The translations under genes and the position numbers were made by a program. Below are positions 57,752-64,000 of a stretch of DNA of 64,000 nucleotides, piece after piece; positions within the stretch are counted from its first letter, which is position 1, and every line of letters begins with the position of its first letter. This stretch comes from Mycoplasma testudineum (GTDB lineage Bacteria > Bacillota_I > Bacilli_A > Mycoplasmatales > Metamycoplasmataceae): NCBI RefSeq assembly GCF_002245785.1, contig NZ_NNCE01000004.1, positions 28,926 to 92,925 of the forward strand, written 5' to 3'. The notes under the pieces are model-generated. The model did no database searches. It was not told where the DNA came from and saw only the letters and a program-made list of their open reading frames with translations.

Positions 57752-58633
57752 ATGGGTTGAAAAACAGTAGAAATTACTAGTGATGATTATCTTAGGCTAT
57801 ATTTAAACAATCTTTACATTCAAAGAGGCGAAAAGAAAATACTAATTAATATCAATGATATTGACACTTTAATAATTGATAGTTATAGTGCGACACTATC
57901 AGTTAGGTTAATACAGGCTTTAGTAAATGCTAATGTAAATATTATTTTACATAATGCTAAACACGAACCTTCTGCATTTATAGTTCCCATTCAAGGCAAT
58001 AATATGTCTTTAAAAGTTTTGGAAAAGCAATTACAATGAACCAAAATTTATAAAAACAATGTTTGAAGAAAAATTGTCGCAAATAAAATTATTAATCAAT
58101 CAAGGTTGCTTAAAAACTTAAATCTCTTAGATGAAGAAAATGAATTAAAATTTGTTGAATACCGAGAAACAATCAAAGGTTTAGATATAACAAATCGAGA
58201 AGGGCATGCAGCTAAGTTGTATTGAAAATTGCTATTTGGCCCTGAGTTCATTAGAGATACCGATGCTTTAAAATTCCACGTTATCAATAGTATGCTCAAT
58301 TTTGGTTATACCGTATTAAGAAGCTATTACACAAAAAGTATAGTAAAAAAAGGCCTGGACAGTAGAATTTCACTTTTTCATAAATCGGTTACAAATTTTT
58401 TTAGCCTAGCAAGCGACTTAATGGAACCATTAAGAGTTTATGTTGACGAAATTGTATATAAACATAAAGATAGTATTAGTTTTAGTTTGGAAATCAAAGA
58501 AGAAATTATCAAATCTTTTACAAGCAAAATTTACTATTTTGACAGCTATCAATTCATCAACAATTTAATTGATCAAAGTGTAGACATATTAGTAAGAGGT
58601 GAACAATGAAAAGAGATATTTATATGAGAATAA
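57752..58633 (+). CDS. cas1: CRISPR-associated endonuclease Cas1 (type II)
   Basis: 293 residues with Trp-TGA. Integrase of the spacer acquisition complex with Cas2. Active-site residues are seen in type II order: Glu in NREGHAAKLYW, His in ISLFHKSVTNFF, Glu in DLMEPLRVYVDEI. The ATG after GAAAGGATAT is the first in frame. Its 3' end overlaps the cas2 start by 28 nt because the final TGA at 58607 is Trp and the true stop is at 58631-58633. Confidence 0.95.
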
Positions 58634-58932
58634 TGCTATTTTACGATGTAGCAATGTCTACTCCTGAAGCTGTTAAAGAATATACTCAATTTCATAAAAG
58701 CATAATTAGAAGAGGCTACATTATGATTCAAAATTCAGTGTATGCAAAAATAATTACAGCAGGTTCTAAATACAAAAGTGAATTAATATATTTAGAAGAC
58801 AAGATACCTGTTAATGGAAATATACGCACAATATTAATAACAGATACACAATATTACAATATGGTAATGCTACGTGGTAATAGATTAATTAACGAAGATA
58901 TAAATGATACAGAAAGGTATTTGAAACTATAA
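58606..58932 (+). CDS. cas2: CRISPR-associated protein Cas2
   Basis: 108 residues. Ferredoxin-like fold; first strand MRIMLFYDV with the conserved Asp, then RRGYIMIQNSVYAKI and GNIRTILITDTQYYNMVML. An alternative start at Met7 (58624) would avoid most of the overlap with cas1 and is possible. Ends in TAATG overlapping the csn2-like gene. With Cas1 it forms the acquisition complex. Confidence 0.93.
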   Translation: MKRDIYMRIMLFYDVAMSTPEAVKEYTQFHKSIIRRGYIMIQNSVYAKIITAGSKYKSELIYLEDKIPVNGNIRTILITDTQYYNMVMLRGNRLINEDINDTERYLKL

Positions 58933-59630
58933 TGTATTTAAAATATAAACAAGAAGAAATTGAATTGATAACTACAAAAATAATAGTTGCTTCAAATATA
59001 TTAAAAGTCTTAACTAATTTAAAGCCAGTTGAATTAGTTATAAAACCAGGTACTAAAATTGAAGATATTTTTTCTTTATCAAGCTCGAATTATTTAATTA
59101 AATACTTAAACAAAGAATTTGAAGAAGAATTAGTGAGTACAGTTGATGAAAATAAATTAGTAAATATTTTAGACAAAATGGAATCTAAAAATGTCGACTA
59201 TTTGCAATACAATTTACCAATTTCTAAATACTGAAAACTATTTTTTGAAATAGTAAATAAAGAAGTAACACTTGACAATATTGAACATATTTTAAATGTA
59301 ATTGACGATTCATTAACTAGTGAAATATGTATCGCTTTTCTTGGGGTCGATAATTATTTTTCGAAATTAAAATTAAATTATTATAAAAATATAAGGATTG
59401 TATTTATTTCAAATTCAGTTGCAAATTTTTCTTTAGGTATTGATGAAATTAGCTATTTAACATATATTTCTAAATCTGAAAATGTAATTGATGTAATTGA
59501 TGCAAGCAAATTTATTTCATATATTGAATTACAAACTAAAAGCGCTCTAAACACAAAAAGCCTGAATGATTATTTAAAGGGAATTGCTAATTTTGATACA
59601 TTTTTAATTTCGCGGCATTTAGAAAACTAA
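58932..59630 (+). CDS. csn2: Csn2-like protein (type II-A)
   Basis: 232 residues, helical and acidic with TGA-Trp. Size, position after cas2 in a coupled operon, and the alpha/beta pattern with IEICIAFLGVDN- and RIVFISNS-type strands match Csn2, the DNA-end-binding ring of type II-A systems. Sequence is not close to the streptococcal protein and no motif is decisive, so the call rests mainly on context. Supports subtype II-A. Confidence 0.65.
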
Positions 59631-59671
59631 AAATACGGTATTATTGAATTAGTGCAAAATAAGGAGTCACA

Positions 59672-62600
59672 ATGAATAATAATAAAAAAATAATTAACAT
59701 TGGTCTTGACGTTGGATTGACAACTCTTGGATGAGTTATAACAGATGAAAACTTGTCTATTATTGAAAGAGGAGTTCGTACATTTGATTCAGTTGAAGAC
59801 CCAAAATCGTTTAAACTAGCAAATGTAAATAGACGAGAAAAACGTTCTTCAAGAAGAATGAAGGAAAGAAGAATAACTAGAAAAAGAGATTTTGTCAAAT
59901 ATCTTTTAGATAGCAATTTAATTGATGTTGAATATAGTGACAAAAAAGTTGCTTTCATCAACAATTTTTTCAACAAATATATTGATACCGGCTTTGATTT
60001 ACTTAAATTAAGAAATGAAGCTGTTAGTGGTAAGCAATTAAGCTTTAATGAATTATTAAATGTTCTGTATTGATACTTATCTAATAGAGGGTTTATGTAT
60101 AGTTTGACAAATTCTGATGAAGATCAAAAAAAGGCTTTTGACAAACTTAAGAAAATGGGTTTACTTGATAGTGATAAGTTCCCTTGCCGCATTCAAGGTG
60201 AAATAAAAAATTTAACTGGATATTACAAAGGTATTGAAAACAGAGCTTTTTCAAATGAAAAATATGTTCAAGAATTAAAAGAAATATTTAAATATCAAAA
60301 TCAACCAGAATTTTCAGATTCAAATTTCAAAAAAGAATTTGAAAATAAGTTTCTATCACTTTTTACTAGACAAAGACCTTACGAAATTGGACCTGGTAAA
60401 ACATTTACACCAAATGATCCAGCAAAAGCTAATGTAACCAAATATGGTGTTTTTCATTATGACGAAAAATTACAAAAAGTAGTAAGTGGTTGATCTTCAA
60501 TTTGAGAAAAACCAGGTATTACAGGTGAAGATTACCGTGGTGAACCACGAGCGCCTAAAAATTCACATGAAGCAGAAATGTTCAATGTTATTCAAGACTT
60601 AAATAATTTAAAAGTTTATATTGAAGGTAAAGCCGAAAAACTTGATAATGAATTAAAACATCTTATTATTGAAAAAGCTTTGTCATATGAATTAAAAAAT
60701 GAAACAAGTTATAAAAAAGGATTAACTTTAACTCCTCACAATATTGTTAGCGAAATTTTTGATTATTATAACCTTGACACCTACATCGAAGAAATGAAAT
60801 CAAATAAATTAAATGCTTCTAAATTTGTTAACAAAAATAATGAAAAAGAAGTTAATAAATTTCTTGCTCGTAAAATAGAAGGCTTTAGAATTACCGATAA
60901 TAAAGTTCCTTTATTTAGTGACTTAAATCTTTTCCATGATATCAACAAGTTATTAATACAAAGTAATGACATTTCAAATCTTTTAACAACAGCTGATTAC
61001 TTCCCGTGAAATATTATTTCTGAAAACGGAGAGTTTAAATATAAAAACGAAACACTAAGAAACATTTCCGATGTTCTTTTTAAAGCGAAATCATTAGAGA
61101 ATAGACAAATACTTTTATCTCAAAAATTGACTAATTTTTCTAAATCATCTATTGAAGCAATTTCTAAATATGGTGGTCAGTTTTCTAACACACATAGTCT
61201 AGGATACAATTCTTTAAATGAAGAAGCTAAAATTTTAGTAGATTCACCTTTTAATCATATGCAATGAATTAGTGCACATGAAAATTATCGAGAAAATAAT
61301 TTTGATTTTGAAACTAATGGTAGAAGAATTAGTACAAGATGAATTAAAACATTAGCTGCTTCTCCAACTGTTAAGAGATCTCTGTATCAGACAATAGGGC
61401 TGTTAAGTGCAATACTTAAAAAGTATAAGTATGAAGATTATTTAATTGATAATATCGTTGTTGAAATGCCTAGAGATAAAAATAGTAAATTAGCTAGCGA
61501 GAAATTAAAAGACATCCAAAAAAATAACAAAGCACAATCAGATAAAGTTATTGAGATTTTGAGAGACCACGATATTAGTGAAGCATATTTAAAAAATATT
61601 AGTGCAACACAATTATTAAAAGCAAGATTATGAGTAGAACAAAATTACAAAGACTTTTATACTGGAAAAGATATTTTGGCACAGGATTTATTTGAAGAAG
61701 GGAAACTAGACATCGATCATGCTTTACCGATTTCAAAATCATTTACAGATTCGTTTAAAAATAAAGTTTTAACAACTTTTGAGCAAAACGCTGCTAAATC
61801 AAATAAAACACCATATCAATATTTATCAGAAAAAGGCACATATCACGAAATGTTGAAAATGTGAAAAGTTTGATATGAAAAGAACACTGACAAACTTACC
61901 TTTATCACAATAAATGACAATCTTGATGAAGAATCATTAGGTTTTATTGATCGTAATTTAGTAGATACTAGATATATTGCTAGAGTTACTCTAAATGCAC
62001 TCCAATATTATTTTGAAAAACGAAAAGAAATCCATGGCTATAGAGCCAAGTTAAAGACAACAACTGGTGGAATGACAAGCTTTTTAAGAAAAAGAATTTA
62101 TGAATTTAGTAACCCCAGAAATGGCGGAGAAGTCGAAAAACTAAAATGACCTCTTGATATACCAGAATTTGTTGAAGATTCAAAAACAAAAAGAAAAGTA
62201 AAAAATAGAGTTTGATATGGTAATCATAGTGAAGATGCATATTTTTCACTTTACAACGCTTTAGTTGATCGAAGAATTTCTACTAAAATTGCTGAAATTT
62301 TAAGTGATGCTAAACATGATAATAAAATGGCTAAATATCAAGATGAACGCTTAACAGAACTTATTTCTTTTAATGAAAATATTAAGGATAAATCTCCTTA
62401 TTCAGTGGAAAGAATGAATTATATTGTCTCTGAACTTAATAAAACTTTTGACAATATTAAATTTTCAAGAATGCAATATATGCCAAAAAATGGGGAATTT
62501 GCTAATGAAACACTATATCAAGGAAGAAAAACTAGTGATCGTACCATTGATCAAATTAAGTATTATCCACTTAATTCGGAACACGATATGTTTAATAAAA

Positions 62601-63343
62601 ATAAAAAAGACAAAAATATATTTTTAAATGAAGAAAGTTCACAAAAAGTTTTGATGAAAATATACGATCCAAAAGGCTTTGAACAACTTAAACAAATATA
62701 TATTAATAATTTAGATAAGCATGACAAAAATAACCCATTTATGTCTCCAGATTTAATCAATCAAGAACAAGGGAAAGTAATTTCAATAAATACAAAATAC
62801 GACGAAAATGGAATTACTGTTAAAAATCAAGTTGTAAACGGATTAAATGTAATAGACCAAGAAAATAAAGAAAATTTTTGAGTTTTACGTGCAACGGAAA
62901 ATTCAAAACGATTATCTTATTTCGACACTCTTTATTGGTTGGGAATTATGCTTTTTAAAAATAAAAAAGGTTTGTATCGAATAATTCCTATGACTGCTCT
63001 AAATACAAAATTTGGAAAAAACATTACTATAGAAAATTATGAAGAATTTGTTAAATCCGAAATATTAGATATGCAAAAGCAATATTTCGATATACCACAT
63101 GACTCTAAACCGTTATTCATTTTTAAAAGAGGTCAGATTGTTAAATTAGAGAATGACCAAAATTTATATAGAATCAGTGGACATAGTTTTTCGCAGTACA
63201 AACTAGAATTAAAACCACTACACATTAGTAGTTCACCTCAAAAGTATTTTACAATTAACACCAGTATGTTGAATGCTAGAATCTACAATATAGGATTTTT
63301 GGGTACAATTGACTTTGAAAACCCTGAATTTATAATCAAATAA
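59672..63343 (+). CDS. cas9: CRISPR-associated endonuclease Cas9
   Basis: 1223 residues with many Trp-TGA. RNA-guided DNA cutter. RuvC-I Asp13 in IGLDVGLTTLGW; arginine-rich bridge helix (~54-72, RREKRSSRRMKERR); RuvC-II Glu598 in IVVEMPRDKNS; HNH His683 in LDIDHALPISKS with Asn in the NKVLTTFEQNAAKSNKT helix; RuvC-III His852/Asp855 in NHSEDAYFSL. All catalytic residues are present, so it should be active. C-terminal ~250 residues hold the PAM-interacting region. Follows csn2 by 41 nt with its own AAGGAG site. Confidence 0.97.
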
Positions 63344-63402
63344 TTTTAAAAAATTTATTCCTTTGTTGAAATTTCAAGTGCAACACTTGTAATAATATTA
63401 CT

Positions 63403-63430
63403 AAAAGAGAGATGAAAAATCTCTTTTTTT
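63403..63430 (+). terminator. Intrinsic terminator after cas9
   Basis: AAAAGAGA / TCTCTTTT stem with T-run, 60 nt after the cas9 stop; a CAAGTG/CACTTG hairpin (63375-63389) precedes it. Confidence 0.75.
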
Positions 63431-63495
63431 AATTTTGATAAATTTATATGAAAATCAATTACCGAAAAATGCAATAAAATTAAATGCAAAAATAA

Positions 63496-63547
63496 TGTAG
63501 AGAACCCCTTAAGTTTAGATTTGGTCCTACCTAAAGGGTTCTCTACA
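63496..63547. repeat. 52-bp palindromic IS-end-like element
   Basis: Starts TGTAGAGAACCC and ends with its complement GGGTTCTCTACA. Read on minus, it matches the IS left end at 63893-63936 over about 45 nt, including AAATCTAAACTTAAGGGG, with few changes. Likely a remnant or second end of the same insertion sequence family, about 345 bp from the intact left end and in inverted orientation. Confidence 0.65.
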
Positions 63548-63892
63548 CTATTAGGTAGTTCAATAAAGTTTTCAATAAACTTTAAATAGTGTCTTTTAGC
63601 TTTATATTTTGTGTGTTTTGCATTGAGTATTTTGATTCTAACTGTTATTTTTGTCATCATTTAATTTTAAACCCTTTTCAGTGGGCAAAATCGAACAATA
63701 GATTTCATATCACAATTTAAAAAATTGAGTTTTTTTAATAAATGAGGTTAGGGCCGTTTTATATTGAAGGAGTTTTTAATTTTGAAAATATTAGCATTTT
63801 CCGTAAATATTTTTCATAAAAAATAGTTAAATTACTTTAAAAATTTATTTACTGCATACAAAAAACTATGACTAATCAATTTGTAGTCAATT
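63548..63892. other. Spacer between the two IS-end copies
   Basis: About 345 bp AT-rich, without a convincing gene. A short direct repeat TCAATTTGTAG occurs twice just before the IS end (63877-63899). No CRISPR repeats are seen here or anywhere downstream of cas9 in the window. Confidence 0.5.
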
Positions 63893-64000
63893 TGTAGAGA
63901 ACCCTTTAAGTAGGACCAGATCTAAACTTAAGGGGTTTTTCTTATGAAACTAACATATGAAGACAAAATCAAAATGATCGAGATGATCGATAAAGGTGTT
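63893..64000 (+). mobile_element. Left end of an insertion sequence
   Basis: Inverted-repeat end TGTAGAGAACCC at 63893, itself part of an imperfect palindrome up to ~63936, followed by a transposase start. The other end lies outside the window. The whole family cannot be named; a mycoplasma IS3-type element is plausible. Confidence 0.65.
63944..64000 (+). CDS. Transposase (3' truncated by window end)
   Basis: First 19 codons only: MKLTYEDKIKMIEMIDKGV. This is the pattern of a helix-turn-helix N-terminus of transposase OrfA (lysine-rich, E-x-K-x-x-M/I-E-M/I...G). The rest is beyond the window. Start ATG lies just inside the IS end palindrome. Confidence 0.6.
   Translation, partial: MKLTYEDKIKMIEMIDKGV

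Noticed and set aside
63355..63660. 101-codon minus ORF after cas9
   Set aside because: It runs over the cas9 terminator and the palindromic IS end, has no ribosome site and no recognisable domain; a chance frame.
63344..64000. CRISPR array expected next to cas9
   Set aside because: No repeated 30-40 nt units are present; the only repeats are the IS ends and an 11-nt direct repeat.
1..64000. tRNA or rRNA genes
   Set aside because: I found no TTCGA/TTCAA T-arm with matching acceptor stem, nor any rRNA-like stretch.

Overview
The window is a 64 kb piece of an AT-rich mollicute (mycoplasma) chromosome. The clearest sign is that TGA is read as tryptophan: almost every gene keeps its frame only if in-frame TGA codons are Trp, for example in RpsD, Cas1, PdhA and SMC. 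Small genome traits fit this: overlapping TAATG gene junctions, surface lipoproteins with short lipobox signal peptides, a DUF31 protease, and fermentative metabolism through LDH, NADH oxidase and pyruvate dehydrogenase. A sugar-fermenting Mycoplasmopsis/Metamycoplasma-type species (Hominis group) is likely; I cannot name the species.

Layout. 1-4.4 kb: the end of a BmpA-type nucleoside/simple-sugar ABC importer (ATPase and two permeases). 4.5-6.9 kb: a lipoprotein and a DUF31 chymotrypsin-like protease lipoprotein. 6.9-9.5 kb (minus): a three-gene cassette of one helical secreted/membrane protein and two paralogous four-helix membrane proteins. 10-13.3 kb: L-lactate dehydrogenase, then a MacB-like ABC/FtsX protein. 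13.5-20.9 kb (minus): uvrC, a thioredoxin, a membrane protein, an RNase J paralogue without its metal site, gpsA, and a decayed ABC ATPase. 21-24.2 kb: a hypothetical protein, then what looks like a class III lanthipeptide synthetase (LanKC) split into two overlapping frames at a T TTT TTA heptamer, then a coiled-coil protein. 24.3-33.8 kb: NADH oxidase, an MFS transporter, and a pyruvate dehydrogenase operon with two complementary E2 paralogues and a lipoyl-E3 fusion.

34-46 kb: a basic hypothetical protein, a helicase-nuclease, smc, a trigger-factor-like lipoprotein, a Cys-less EIIB-like protein and a second helicase whose nuclease domain is decayed. 46-56.4 kb (minus): a lipoprotein, then a replication/repair operon (dnaE, 5'-3' exonuclease, coaE, DnaB/DnaD-like, DnaI-like), then ezrA-thiI. 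56.6-63.4 kb: rpsD, a candidate minus-strand structured RNA, a tracrRNA, and a type II-A CRISPR-Cas locus in the unusual order cas1-cas2-csn2-cas9. The window ends in the left end of an insertion sequence; no CRISPR array is visible.

How the genes work together: pdhABCCD with nox and ldh form the pyruvate/NADH branch; dnaE, the exonuclease, DnaB and DnaI form a replication-restart and repair group; ezrA and thiI keep a neighbourhood known from Bacillus. A recurring theme is intact reading frames whose catalytic residues are gone (RNase J, ABC ATPase, EIIB, DnaI, one helicase nuclease, the PHP domain of DnaE), which suggests structural or regulatory roles. All family assignments are from motif reading, without database searches.
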